Below are positions 23,945 to 36,113 of a stretch of 60,000 nucleotides of DNA, piece by piece. The position numbers and the translations under genes are program-made. The stretch's first letter is position 1; the number at the start of each line of letters is the position of its first letter. The notes under the pieces were generated by a model. The model was given only the letters and a program-made list of their open reading frames with translations. It ran no database searches and was not told where the DNA came from. Source of the DNA: Liolophura sinensis (lineage: Eukaryota; Mollusca; Polyplacophora; Chitonida; Chitonidae); the NCBI RefSeq assembly GCF_032854445.1, contig NC_088302.1:30413979-30473978 (forward strand), in the 5' to 3' direction.

Positions 23945-24412
23945 TGGGAAGGTCTTCCAGCAAACTGTGACCGCCCGAATAGCACAGTTGGTAGACCGTC
24001 CGCTTCGGGACCAGTAGATCCAGGATCAATCCTTGATCGAGTCACACCTAAAACTTTAAAAGAGGAAGTTGTAACTTCCTCGCTTGGCATCAGCATGAAG
24101 GGGATAGTGCAACGACTGGTTGACCCGTATCAGTATAATGGCTCGGGCAAGGCGCTTACTTGCCTTCGGTAAGTTGTCTCAGTGAAGCAACACTAAATAA
24201 AAGAGCGGTGGAAATTCGTCCTGCAACAAGGAGGCACATTACACATGCATGTACATGCACCCTAAGGATTCCTTTGTCATCATGTGACTGAAAAATTGTT
24301 GAGTACGACATTAAACCCCAGGCACTCACTCACTCACTCACTCCAGCAAACTGCGGATGGTCTTGGGGTTCCCACAGGCACTGTCCCGATTTCCTCCCAC
24401 CATAATGATGAA
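23945..24412 (+). mobile_element. Headless family-A SINE, split by the nested family-B SINE
   Basis: The left part, TGGGAAGGTCTTCCAGCAAA, resumes after the insertion as CGGATGGTCTTGGGGTTCCC and CCTCCCACCATAATGATG. The 3' end is short and truncated near an AATAAATCAG. It gives a relative order: family A inserted first, family B later. Confidence 0.85.
23968..24341 (+). mobile_element. tRNA-derived SINE (family B), nested inside a family-A SINE
   Basis: The head GACCGCCCGAATAGCACAGT, TGGTAGACCG and AGGATCAATCCTTGATCG is tRNA-like. The body has CGTATCAGTATAATGGCTCG and the tail TTGAGTACGACATTAAACCC ends in (CACT)n. TCCAGCAAACTG at 23956-23967 and 24342-24353 is a perfect 12-bp target duplication, and it belongs to the family-A copy that was split. 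Confidence 0.92.
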
Positions 24413-26640
24413 TAAATCAGTTGTGATATCCCGGGCTATTGCTACACACTGCCTATAGTGTAATGGGGAGTAGTGGATGCAGTTGTGTCTGTCCTAATGA
24501 ATTTCTGGATAATAGCCTCATATCACCTGTACACTACGACAACATTACCAGCAAACATTCGCACATATACTTGTATGGTTTGCCAAACTGTTAAAGTTAG
24601 CCCTGCTAGCTCAGGCCTGGAACTCTGTCGGAGCAGGTAAAACGTAAAAAAACATTAAGCAGTGTTAACATTGGCATGTTCTTAATTGGACATGCTTGTA
24701 CATGTCATGCATGTATATAAGTAAGTGAAGGCTTTTAAAAATTACATTTGTTGCAGATTCAGATAGGCTGATGCTTAGGGAACTATTTTGTGATGTGTTA
24801 AATTTCCTGGCCACAGTTAAGAAGGAAAAATATATGTTGATTTAACTGTTACATGCATTACACACAAACATGTATAAGGAAATCAACAATATGGTCCGAA
24901 AAGAGTTATTTTAAATTTTTTACAATTTAAATTATTGTTTGTTATAAGAGTGGAGATAGAACATAAAACACATATTGAGTGTTGGAAATACAGACTGTGC
25001 CAGAAATTTTTCCTGTTGAAAACATGTTTCCTGCTTTGGAAAACAGCAAAGATCATAAAAATATCAAGATCAAACAAATTAAAAATGTGGATTTTCAGAT
25101 ATATTTGTATTCAATTCTCGGATTGTTTAGTGTTGGCTCTCTCATAAACCATGGATAAAAAAAAAAAACATCCTAACCAGTCCTTTATGTACTTTTAAAA
25201 TGTTTTAATTGTTGTGTTGTTATCTGTAGAAACATGTCTGCATACGTGTGGAGTTACTGAGGTAATATGTCAGACTGTTTCTTTTCTATAAGTATGTCTT
25301 GAGCAAAACAGCTGTCTGGTAGTGATAGGAAAAAATCTTCTCACAATAACAGCAGTTATCTCCCCTTGTACTGCACAGGGACTGTGGTTTCAAGCAAACC
25401 AGTATTGGTAATTTAAATCTGTCAGAAGAGTGATAATTGAACCTGTTGTGCTCTAGATGTGTATTTTTATCTCAGCATCACATAGTTACTTATAAGAATT
25501 TTATAAGAATAGATGGTTTGTGGATGTATAACATCTCGCCATTGAAAATATTGCTAAAATAGTTTAATTTTTCATGAATTGATATTTACTCACATTTTGG
25601 CATGCTTATCTGATATTTTTGGATAGAAATTTTGGCAGTGTTAATATTGCAAGTGCTTTTTATGTATTGGATATCATTTTGAGGATTTAAGCACCCTTTT
25701 TTCAACATATCTCCCATGGAGTAAACTATGTACCGAGTGGGCTTCATGATGAAACACAGTAATTTCAGATAGGGACAAATATCCGGATTAAAATGTGGGG
25801 CTGATTATTATGTCAGCTTGTACCAGAATCTGGTTTTTCTACTATTGTAAAAAAGAAAAAAAAAATGAAAAGAGAAACCTATTTCAGGGGTGTCTTAATT
25901 AATCCTTCGAAAGTGAAGGCAGTTTGTCTAAACTGTTGGCTTTGAGTCCACAAGAGCTAGTTCTTCTGCCAAGTGCACTCAGTGTAAGTTTGCACAACTG
26001 ATGACATAAAGTGTGGCTTAAAAACATTGTGTAAAAAGTTTGCATGAAATGGAGAGGAAATGAGAAGGGTTGTCAATGTGCAGAGGGGCACTCAGATGCC
26101 ATGTCCACAGCAGCCAGGGATTTAATGGCATCGTCTGTATACTGCAGATACGGCAGATTAAACAACAAGCTGCAGATATTCACACAAAGCCATATAGCCT
26201 CCAGTTCAAATCGTGCGGGAATATAATTGCTCGTTTGTTGATTCGGCTCATGACTTGTGTAAATTTGCCATGTAAATGCATATCCTTTTTTTTTTTTTTT
26301 TTTTTGAAGCAAGATGATGTAAGCCTGTTGTATTTTGAGCTGTGATGATCATTTTTTTTTAAATCTGCATGTAATTGTATGAAATTATAGATGGTTTCAG
26401 ATTAAAAGTGAATGAATGAATCAATCAATCATTATGGATTAACACCAGATCAGCAATATTTTAGCCATATCGTGGCGAGAACATGATGAAAAAAGTAGGC
26501 AGTTGAGGTTTTCAGTATGGTGATGAGAACACCAAAAACGAAACATAAATGTTGGGACATGTTAAAAATCAGATTCTAAGAGCAACCAAAACAGTTAAAA
26601 CTCGAAAACCAGCATATTCAGAAATAGTGTGATACATGCA

Positions 26641-26720
26641 GTTGCCACCTGAGTACAGCAGTCGCCACCTGAGTACAGCAGTCGCCACCTGAGTACAGCA
26701 GTCGCCACCTGTATACAGCA
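26641..26720. repeat. 20-bp tandem repeat, four copies
   Basis: Units GTCGCCACCTGAGTACAGCA; the first and last copies carry one or two changes. Confidence 0.95.
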
Positions 26721-27291
26721 GTTAGTACTATCAAGACCATACTGTATTTCACCTAAAATTTGGCATGTAAGAAACGCACTTTCAGAGGCACATACATAGA
26801 TCTTAAAATGATACGTTTGACGCAAACACTTATGTTCTGTGGTAAGAAATTAATCAAACTCCACGCACAAAAACACTCTACAGTGGTCATGTAAGGTAAA
26901 CGTGGTAATTGGAAGATGGACAGCGTAAGTGCATCTTACGCGGAATTGGAATTTTAATTACATGTAAGTGTTAAAATCTTAGTTAAAAAATCTTGAGTAA
27001 GGCGTTAATCAACGATGAAATAAATAAAATAGTCACTTTTTACAGAATTAAACAAATGCATGTAATGCTTGGACAGACTTTTTGTAGGCATGTTTATATG
27101 ATCCTCGTTGTACCTGGCACCAGATTTGAATTTTAGGCAACTTTTTAATTTTCCCCTTTTGCTGAAAAATTAAGAGTTCAATACCTGAGTCTGGAGAGGT
27201 GACAAAATTGGCAGCGTGACCCTTTTTCTCCGACACAGTTTTCAACCAATAGCAATATGTCCAACAAATAAATCAGAGGTATGAGAAGTGC

Positions 27292-27404
27292 GAAGGGGTA
27301 ATAGTTGCACTCAGGTGTGTTGTGTCTATAAGGGGTAATAGTTGCACTCAAGTGTGTTGTGTCTGTAAGGGGTAATAGTTGCACTCAAGTGTGTTGTGTC
27401 TATG
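27292..27404. repeat. 37-bp tandem repeat, three copies
   Basis: GGGGTAATAGTTGCACTCA recurs at 27295, 27332 and 27369, followed each time by a GTGTGTTGTGTCT segment. Confidence 0.92.
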
Positions 27405-28060
27405 AGGTTTAAAAGGTATATGGTTACAACTACAAAACAAAAGGTTCTTTCTCAGAAGTATTTTCTTGTGAGAAGAGCTTTTGCTCACCCAGTGCTCTAA
27501 AGGCATATTGAATTCACCACCACCCTCCCCCCCCTTCCCATCCCCCGTTGTGTTCAGAGGAGTTTTGTAATGTACCTGGCAAGGTAGGCAAGTTTTCCTC
27601 ATAGCTTGGGCTGGTTTTCTCCTCCCATAAACCAAACATCAATCTTGTATGCAAATGAAATATTCCAGAGTGTTGTGCTAAGCTGTAATAAAACAAACAA
27701 GCAAATGAGGAAGTCAACAAGAAATTGGACTATTTCCTTTAGAGCATTTGTCCAATTTCCTATATGTATGTTGTTCTATTTTTGTTACCATTCCTGGCAT
27801 GAGAAAATATTTTGAATGGGTTTGAACAACGGTGTAATAAATCAATCAGATAATCCCGGGCATTGTAAACGCAGAGTGTATTTTCCATTGTTCTGTGTAA
27901 ATTTTATTGATATGGATGTTTGATCTTATTAAACCAGATGTTTCACTCTCAAGTCAATAGTTATTAAATCCAGCTTCTTTTATGAAAGCAAAATTTGCCA
28001 GTATTTGCACACTGGTTATTGACGCTTAGCTCAATAAGTTGAAAAATCTTTCTGTTACAG

Positions 28061-28241
28061 ATGGCAAAAATGAGAAAAAGAGAAAGTTTAAGCCCTTTGA
28101 AGCAATGAGAAAGTTTTTCCGAGCTTCCAGGAAACGCTCCAAGTTGAAGGAAGAGGAGAGTGCGAGCATAGTATGTGTGAAGGCCAAATCTACAAGCGCC
28201 TTAATGTCCCAGCAGATTGAGGAGGAAGAAGATGATGGAGG
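28061..28241 (+). CDS. CRACD: CRACD-like coding exon 2 (basic KFK..RKFF segment, residues 21-81)
   Basis: The acceptor is TTTCTGTTACAG and the donor GTAAGC. Entering in phase 1, the exon reads DGKNEKKRKFKPFEAMRKFF and continues with a run of Arg/Lys (RASRKRSK), ending in an acidic EEEEDD stretch. Vertebrate CRACDL has the same arrangement near its N terminus (KKKSKFKTFKKFFGKKKRK). The strongly basic helix-like segment could bind acidic lipids or actin, or act as a nuclear localisation signal (inference). It leaves phase 2. Confidence 0.85.
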
Positions 28242-30568
28242 GTAAGCCATGCACTTACTTGCACATCCGCACTTGAACAAGATGTCCATGATTTTGAACA
28301 ACTGAATGTCACTTGAACAATAGACCTTTCTGAGCTGTCAATCAAGAACACGCAATAGACAAATCATGTGCACTTTTGTTTCAACCAGGTCAGCCGTATC
28401 TTACATGACGTCACAACTGCTTTCGAAAGAAATGAAAGTGAATAGCAATGCTATCACAAGAAAGGGTGGTGGGACCAGATGTGTCGAATCCATCTGGCAC
28501 ATTTTTACTTGAGAACGACCATTTTGCAAAAGGCAGAAAAAAAAAGACCTTGTTATAGAGTAACAAGTTTTTGATTTCTTGTTTAACACAGTTTGTTTAA
28601 TGTGAAATAAATATACATAATTTTTGTATTGTTTGTAAACATTCTGTAAAGAATATTACTGTTTCCATATCCATTTTACAATAGAGGTTGCATTTAAAGT
28701 TGGATGTTGAGTTGGGTATTAGCTCAATTACTCCAGCATAATTTGAGCCATCAAAATGTGCCGTGTTGAACAGTCTGTGAAAGGCTTTTCAGTGTACAGT
28801 ACTAGTATACTACCAAACAGTTGAAATAGTCATTTAATCTTGAAACGAAGCTATCGAAAAATTTGCATCATCTCTGCATTACAAAACGTAGGATTGAATA
28901 TCTTGTGTTTGGTACACATTTTAGACAGAAAATCACATGGATGTTTGCGACTGTGACAGTTGAATTAACGATTCCCTCTCAGACAAGCCTGTAAAAACGT
29001 ATTCTCCTCTACTATTACGCTGCACTACATGTACCTCTTTACTTTACAATCCGAACTACACAAAAAATAAAACATGGTACAGAAAAGAAATACACCATAT
29101 GGACCAATTGCATGCATTTTTAGGCATATTATGTTCCCCATTTTATCGCAGGAAGTTCCAATGGTATCATTCTCAGTGGGGAAATAGGGATAAATTGTTT
29201 ACTATGGTCTGTTTTATACGGCCAAGCATCATTATGTTGGCGTCTATTGGAAAAATTTTTTATATTGTGCCCTCACAGGAGAATTGATTCCAAGTGCTGT
29301 CTTATAAAGAACATGTGGTATATTGCAGTTATGTCTCCCCAAGTCTCCCATACCCTTCCTAGGCTTTCAATGATTTCCTTCTTGTATTGAATTATGGCAG
29401 ATTTATGAAGGTGATGAATGTCTTTCAGTAGTAAGCTTGTGGATGGTGGGCTTTTGATGCCGAGACGTAACCATCTGTCTGCCAGAGAAGTTATTAGACT
29501 GTAACAGTGCTGTGTCTGTCTTCTGGGTTGGTTAGAGTTTGTATTAGTGACAAATACTACACATCCATGAAATGCGTGGAGATTGTTCCGTCTGACTGGC
29601 TTATTCAGGAAGCTACATGTACAATCAAGGCAATGACATAAGATTTTGCAAGCTCCTTGGGTTGGTACTCAGTTAGCTAAGTGTTTGTGATTCTGGTGTC
29701 ACGATATTGTAACAGGGTAAGCTGTTGTTAGTATGGCTTAACACTGATACAGCGTGGTAACTATACCAGCATTTGAACCAGTCTCCTTTAATTCATTAAT
29801 TCAGTGATTCATTGATCACACTACCCTTCCCTTGTCATGGCAGGATGCAATCAAGCATTGTCCTCTTCACACCATTCTGTGGAGTGAGTCATTGATTATC
29901 ATATAAACCCCTGGCTGTCTCCCCTAGCAGGGTGCACAATGGCTTCTTCGACGAGCCAGACATGATGTAACCCCTGGGTGGACATGCTCCTGCGCTCTGC
30001 ATTCTGACTGCATGCATGCTGTACTGTTTTATTGACTGTGTTTTTTTTTTTTTTGTTGATGGATTACATCCGAGGAGTTTGGATACAGAACAAAAACCTT
30101 GAGCAAATCCTCTTCGAATGCTGCAAATTGTTGATGCAGACATAGCTGTTGGGATCTCGGGAGGATTGCGTGTGTAGAGTCCTTTCATTTTGGTTTTGTT
30201 CGGCCTAGAAGACGTTACGACCTGACATACTGACCATCTGCCCTTACCCAGATACAGGACATGTCCTAAGAGGCATATTGCCCTTCCATTTAGCTTGTTG
30301 ACATTCCATTAGACTCGCACATATTCCAGAAAGGCTGGATTTATGTGGCATAATCTATCCCATTTGCGGGTTTTGGACTGATCCCAGGAGCGGAGCTTCA
30401 TCCTTTCACGAAACCGCCCAGCGGCTTCCTTTCATAGGTAAAATTGTCTTGATGAATTCTTTCTGGCTTTATCGGCTCTCATCAGATTTCTGTGAACCAA
30501 GCTGCTGTTATGTTTTGTATTGCATTAGCAGTTCTTTATCAGGATTTGTATGTGCATATATGTATATA

Positions 30569-30571
<3 letters not shown>
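28242..30571. other. CRACD-like intron 2, left part; nothing recognised
   Basis: No element with defined ends. A 99-codon minus ORF at 29889-30188 has no recognisable domain. A T-run lies at 30042-30054. Confidence 0.5.

Positions 30572-30603
<32 letters not shown>
30572..30603. repeat. (TA)n microsatellite
   Basis: About 32 bp of TA repeats in intron 2. Confidence 0.92.
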
Positions 30604-30606
<3 letters not shown>

Positions 30607-30919
30607 ATCCTGTTTATAATGTACATGTAGGGTGGAATAAGGCAATTTGAAAACCTCACACCATCCTCTGGCTTACATTGACAGTATGCTCATCCATATC
30701 CAGGCTTATTTTTCTCGTTCTACACGCCTGTATAAAGCTTGTGATCTAAAGCTGGGCTGGTTTTTCACCATAATATGACTGAAATCCTTTGGGATTGGCA
30801 AATGAGATCTAATACATGTATTTCCACCTAATCATTCAGTCACAGTGTTAGTAATCCTCATACATATGCCTGCAGGTAAATTCATGCTGGTGATAAGATT
30901 ATCAGTTAAGTGGCCTGTA

Positions 30920-31126
30920 CTGTAACTCTTCAACATTTTTGCATGTTTGCAAGGTGTTTATTCAAGCATATTTTGAAGGCATTACTCAATGTAGGCAGAT
31001 TAAATTATAGTTTTTGTGAAGGCCTGAAATTGATACTGCCACCCAATGTGCTTTTTTCTCCAAAATTAAATTAAAAATGTGCATAAATTTGCCCTTTCAT
31101 ACGCAAAAAAGGTGGAGGAATTAGTG
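30920..31126. mobile_element. MITE, subfamily 1, TA-flanked
   Basis: It begins CTGTAACTCTTCAACATTTT after TA and ends GTGGAGGAATTAGTG before TA. The interior TTTATTCAAGCATATTTTGA and TCCAAAATTAAATTAAAAAT is as in the other subfamily-1 copies. Confidence 0.82.
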
Positions 31127-31129
31127 TAG

Positions 31130-31740
31130 TGCTATTATCTTTGACTAATAACCTGTAGAATGGTTGGTGAAATGGCCTGTGGTGATGATATGGCCTGTGG
31201 TGATGATATGATATGATAATAGATGTCCATGGTGGTGAAATGGCTTGTGTAGTGATGATATTGCCTGTAGTAATGATATGGCCTGTTGTGATGATGGTGT
31301 GGCCTGTTGTCATAATGGTATGCCCTGTTGTGATGATATTGCCTGTTGTGGTGATATTGCCTGTAGTGATGATATGGCCTGTTGTAATGATATGATCTGT
31401 AGTGATGATATGATACGATAATAGATGTACATGTAGTATCCATGGTGGTGAAATGGCTTGTGTTGGTAGTGATGATATTGCCTGTTGTGGTGATATATGA
31501 TATGATATGATAATAGATGTACATGTAGCTTCCATGGCTTGTAATAATGATATAGCATGTTCAGTTATGGTATGGCCTGTTGTGATGATATGGCTTGTAA
31601 TGATGTTGTGGCCTGTAGTGATTTTGGGTGTGAGTGATGGTATGGGCTGTTGTGATGATATGGCCTGTAGCGATGATATGGCCTGTAGCGATGATATATC
31701 GCGTAGTGATGATATGGTCAGTGGAGATGTGATCCATGCT
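31130..31740. repeat. 18-bp minisatellite, imperfect, next to exon 3
   Basis: Units of GTGATGATATGGCCTGTA or GTGATGATATTGCCTGTT type, interrupted by a longer block (ATGATAATAGATGT then CCATGGTGGTGAAATGGC) that itself recurs three times (near 31210, 31415 and 31510). The 253-codon minus ORF and its shadows come from the repeat. The array ends about 65 bp before the acceptor of exon 3. Confidence 0.9.
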
Positions 31741-31804
31741 GATGATAAATGTATCAAAGTTGATGACCGGATACAATGTATGTACGATACTTTCTTTGTT
31801 TCAG

Positions 31805-31943
31805 GTTTAAGACGCACAATACTCTGTCTCAAGCAAGGAGCATCTCAGAAGACAGTATTTTCAAACCAGATCCAAAGGATTCCAAAAAAGCTAACATCGA
31901 AACTTTCACAAAAGGTGCTAAATCGGTGGAAAATATCAACCAG
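31805..31943 (+). CDS. CRACD: CRACD-like coding exon 3 (DSIF motif, residues 81-127)
   Basis: The acceptor is CTTTGTTTCAG and the donor GTCAGT. Entering in phase 2, it encodes a segment containing LSQARSISEDSIFKPDP. Vertebrate CRACD and CRACDL carry SRALSHDSIFIP at the equivalent place, one of the most recognisable family signatures. The second half (about ANIETFTKGAKSVENINQ) corresponds to the vertebrate stretch predicted to be helical after the DSIF motif. It leaves phase 0. An 18-bp minisatellite ends within about 100 bp of its acceptor. Confidence 0.88.
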
Positions 31944-33684
31944 GTCAGTACTATTGTTTTCGTGGTGGAAGCTGGTCTTTTGTTTTGAAGTTTTTGCTTA
32001 ATTTTACATTAATTCTTTTTCTTCTTGCCATATGTTCTGTAGCTAAAAACTGTTCTTTCATCTTCTAAGGAAAATTAACCTTGTTGTAAGACTTTTATTT
32101 GTAATGTTACCTGATAAGGGCGCAATTGTTTGCCTTTAAATAATTTTTTCTCATGGCCTTTTTGTTCATAGTAATAAGTCGGTGACCGAGCGTTGAGCAA
32201 CACGTTTTCTCCACTTAACATAGCTATGCGGATTGAGACAAGCCAACTGAAAGCTGTTCACATTATGTAATTTTCGTTAGGCAGTCTCTCCACCATCACC
32301 TGCCGACATTTAATTACTTGCACTGCTTTATTAAATGTCATCGTTGCCTGTCAAAAATTCGGATAATTGCAAAATCTTTTTTGTATTGGTGTAATTTTCT
32401 GTGTTTTGATGTGTCGCCATTTTAATTATTTATGACCCAGTTGTGAAGTCAAGCTTAGGAAAGGGCACTGAACTTTTACCCAGTGTAAACAATAACTTAA
32501 AGGTGAAAGATAATATGGCTGAAAAAAGTTATATCTGTAATTTATAAGACATTATGTATAGTTCCAGAAGTCTTGATAAGATTTCTTTTTCATGGGGACG
32601 GAAGGGAAGAAAGTGTCAGCCCATTGTGTGGTATACACAGACTAGATTTCTACTTTTTGTGAAAACTTGGTAAATTGGCAAAGTATTCTCTGTTGTGTAA
32701 TGAATATAAGCAAGTTCTTTCTTTGAGGAGTCATAATAAATTACATGGCATTTTCATTTAACATACTGATGACTTAACATTCTTCCTTTATATAAATAAT
32801 GAAGGGTTTTGTCTTCACACACCCCTGCCCCATACACTTTTCCTCTGGTGCTATCAGATGTTATCTGGCAGGAATAAAAGACATGACTGAATGACATTGA
32901 CTTCACTTTACAGTTTCCGTGATGAGGGTCAACCTGGTGTTACATCCTCAAGGTTAAACCACTGTTGCATCCAGTTGACAGCTTTTTCGCACAATCAATA
33001 CAATACTCACGACAAATATGTATTTATTACTGTCCTAGTGTTGAATTTGGATCAAAGTGTCTTCCGCTTTGCTGCAAAATATGGCAGTACGTAATCTTCT
33101 GCTGATATAAAGAGGCGTGCAGGATTTGTGATAAAAGCAAGCCATTGTTTGTGAGGAAGATTTGTTGATGTTGTTGTTGTTGTCCCGAGTCTTGCTGTTT
33201 TATTGACTATGTTAAGATGTTCTCAGTTCAAGGCTAACCATCTTTGAGGTTGGATATGTAGACATGATACTCCAGCATGGCAGCTTGCATCTGTTTGTTC
33301 ATGACAAAAAATGTGCAGTTACGCCAGAACGCTGACAGGCGACGGTCAATAACACTGTACCTATCACACACCTGTTCTAAAGCCCTAACAAATTTGATCA
33401 AAGGCACTGTGCGTTTTGGCATATTAGAGCTATGTTATCTAATCTGGATAGGTTATTTTAAGATTATTGCAATGTACATATGTGCCCTTAGGAGAACAGT
33501 GCATTTCATTCAAACTGTGTCTAAAGTCCTGATTTACTGGTTGCATTTGTACAGGATTTAGCGCATCTTGATCTCTTCAGACTGGTAGAGCTGTGAGCTG
33601 CTGGCCTGTTCATAAAATATTCTGGATTTGTATGGAAGTTGGAACAGTGTAATAGTAAACAAAATCCAAGCCTCTTATTAAGTC
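31944..33684. other. CRACD-like intron 3, left part
   Basis: Mostly AT-rich. 33234-33422 on the minus strand reads as a protein-like 62-codon ORF (see findings), not identified. (TTG)n lies near 33168-33182. Confidence 0.5.
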
Positions 33685-33813
33685 CATAGGTGGGAAGGTC
33701 TGCCAGCGACCTGCAGATGGTCATGGGTTTCCCCCGAATCCTGCCCGGTTTCCTCCCATCATAATGCTGGCTGCTGTCGTAGAAGCAAAATATTCAAATA
33801 CCAAATAAATAAA
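33685..33813 (+). mobile_element. Headless SINE copy (family A) with perfect target duplication
   Basis: It begins CATAGGTGGGAAGGTCTGCC, contains TGGTCATGGGTTTCCCCCGA and ends with an AAATAAATAAA tail. TCTTATTAAGTC at 33673-33684 and 33814-33825 is a perfect 12-bp duplication, so the missing tRNA head is a property of the insertion, not later loss. Confidence 0.9.
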
Positions 33814-33995
33814 TCTTATTAAGTCTAACCTGCAACCATTTGTGATGCTTTCACATCCAACACAATTAGCTAAAACTGGGAGGTGAAGAAGTGTTGCATA
33901 ACCAAACCAGTTTATTATGTGATTTGAGGAGAATTGCGTTACCAGTATGAACTCCCTGAAAGAGCCATAAAACCTTATGTGTATGTGCTCAAACA

Positions 33996-34138
33996 ATCAC
34001 ACCTTCATCCTTCTCCACCAATAAAGCACTTTTTTCAGTGGAATTTATGCATACAATTATTATGAAAATGCTGCTAAAATTGGTTTGTTTTTGTAAATAT
34101 TGTCGGCAGAGGCGGTTGAAAAGGTTGAAGAATTAGGG
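33996..34138. mobile_element. MITE, subfamily 2, internally deleted
   Basis: The left part is ACCTTCATCCTTCTCCACCA and AAAGCACTTTTTTCAGTGGA. The right end is GCGGTTGAAAAGGTTGAAGA followed by ATTAGGG and TA. The central portion present at 22185 and 45404 is missing. Confidence 0.72.
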
Positions 34139-35901
34139 TAAGCAGACCGTGTGCAGATTAAATCGTCAGTGTTTCATGCGTATTAAAGTTTTTACTTTAA
34201 AGTGTATGTTTATGTCTGAATCTAACTGTGGCATTGTTATTCTGTAAACTTCTGTCGTTGTTAAGGGAAAGGTTTTAATTGTGTTACATGCATTTCAGGC
34301 CTTATCAGTTCACCCAGGTTGTGTTTAATTTTGCCAAGGCATTTGCTAAAGCCTTATATTAAGACGTTTTAGTCTAAGAAGATTAGCCGTGGATTTGTGT
34401 ACTTGAGCGGATTGACTCGTGAAAAAGCTGTTTGTTTGAGGTGTTCTGACTGACCTTAACACTGGACAATGTTCACGGTTAACCACTTTCAGGAGAAGGA
34501 TAATTGTAACGGTGCAAATCCAGTCCACTCTCTCTGGGCTGTCAGAGCTGTCTGGATATACATTTTGCACTGTGTACCATTGTCCTGAGATTTACATTGT
34601 CAATGTCCAATAATACCCTGTTTAACTTCTGACCCCAAAGCGTAATTGTGATTACCAGTACCTGATTATCTTATGACAATTTGTGCAAACATGCCAGGGC
34701 GTGCAGTAAAGATGGTTATTACATAAACCTGCATGTGCACATGTAGCTAATAACTCGCACGTCATCCAAATGGTGAGCTTAATTTGATCACTGAATTTGA
34801 TCAGTGCCTTGAATTTAGTTTAAATTTTCTTGAAAGATCCATCAGATTTTTGTTACAGTTGTTACATACAAAATTCATGATACAAAATTTTACTAATATT
34901 GCTTAATAGGTGTATTTTTTGTTGATCATTTTTATCTGAAACAATTATATATATGTATATAATAAGTTGTGTTTTCATTGTGATTGTAATTATATATCAT
35001 AAAGGACTTTATGGGGAGACAACGACTTAATTTAAGAATATATTGTCATATTTCCGTCGTACAGTTGAGCTTAGGGGTAAGTGACTATTGACTCTTTAAC
35101 GAATCTCACATCATGTATAAATGTGAAAGAAACCTGCAGACTTTATCTCTTTGTACACATATAAGCCTTCTTTATATTCTAAATCATGCTCTTATGTCAC
35201 CATTTTGACACAACCAGGATGATCATAGCTCTAAATGTACTTTAAGGGGAAAACTGGTAAAGCATTAAGTTTCTTGTACATATGACATCAGCAATGATGT
35301 GATAGTCAGGAAATATATCTTCACTGTGCGAAGACATAAATTGAGGCTAGATGAGCCGCCACTTATTTGGGCAAAAGGCAGCCGAGTTAAGGGTAGGATA
35401 TTTGATGCATTGTATGCTGATAGACAGAATTCCGCAGGCTGTGTGGCATGGTATTGATTACTCAATGGACAGTGTGTCTGGTGTACATGTATATGTTAGG
35501 TAGATCTACTGCGGCAGTCAGCTGTGGAAGGCTAGGAATGTCATGTTTGGGTTTTGTTACTGGGTGTACTTCAAGTGTGAAAACAACAACGCCCTTTTGG
35601 TTCTGCTGTGGGAAAATGTAATATTCCATCGTTTCCGTGGATATTAAAACAGGTGTGTATTTATGTTTATGGCTAACTAGCTAAAAAGACTGTTATACAT
35701 GTAGGTCTTAAGATAATTTCATATATAATTATACTCATTATTAAAAGTTTGCACCAGGATATCATACTATCTTCCACAAAAAAAAACAACTGAGGTACAT
35801 GTACTTTAATAATTCTGATCAAATGGGGAAATTCACCTTTTACATTTCGTATCTCTGTGTTCGCCTTTTGTTACATGTACGTTTGTACTCAGTGCATGGT
35901 G
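34139..35901. other. CRACD-like intron 3, nothing recognised
   Basis: AT-rich sequence with no element or exon that I can define. Confidence 0.5.
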
Positions 35902-35938
35902 ACGTTAAATCCCAAACTCACTCGCTCACTCACTCAGT
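35902..35938 (+). mobile_element. SINE family B tail fragment
   Basis: GACGTTAAATCCCAAACTCA followed by CTCGCTCACTCACTC matches the 3' tail of the SINE at 23968. No body is visible upstream. Confidence 0.6.
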
Positions 35939-35971
35939 GCATAGAGTCATACAGTGTATAATATGTGTGCA

Positions 35972-36113
35972 GGGGCCACTTTCACAAAGCTTCGTAAGTC
36001 CTACTTCTCGCAACATTTCGGTTAAAGACGTCAAGGTTTAATGTAGCACCATAAGGCATTGTCATGAGAAAAGCTGCGAAAAGTCAAATTACAAAGTCTT
36101 GTGAAAGTGGCTC
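35972..36113. mobile_element. Short foldback MITE (CACTTTCACAAAG type)
   Basis: It begins GGGGCCACTTTCACAAAGCT and ends AAGTCTTGTGAAAGTGGCTC, inverted repeats of about 20 bp around a 100-bp interior. The type is familiar from mollusc genomes (recollection, not searched). Confidence 0.75.

Larger units (their letters stand above)
24413..28060. other. Remainder of CRACD-like intron 1; two small tandem repeats and a SINE remnant
   Basis: Intron 1 (23734-28060) here holds AT-rich DNA, a T-run at 26286-26305, tandem repeats at 26641 and 27292, and a degraded SINE at about 27563-27690 (CTGGTTTTCTCCTCCCATAA, GAAATATTCCAGAGTGTTG). No further exon was supported. Confidence 0.6.

Noticed and set aside
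31071-31832. 253-codon minus-strand ORF rich in His, Ile, Ser and Thr
   Set aside because: It is the translation of the 18-bp satellite plus MITE flank, and overlaps the well-supported + strand exon 3.
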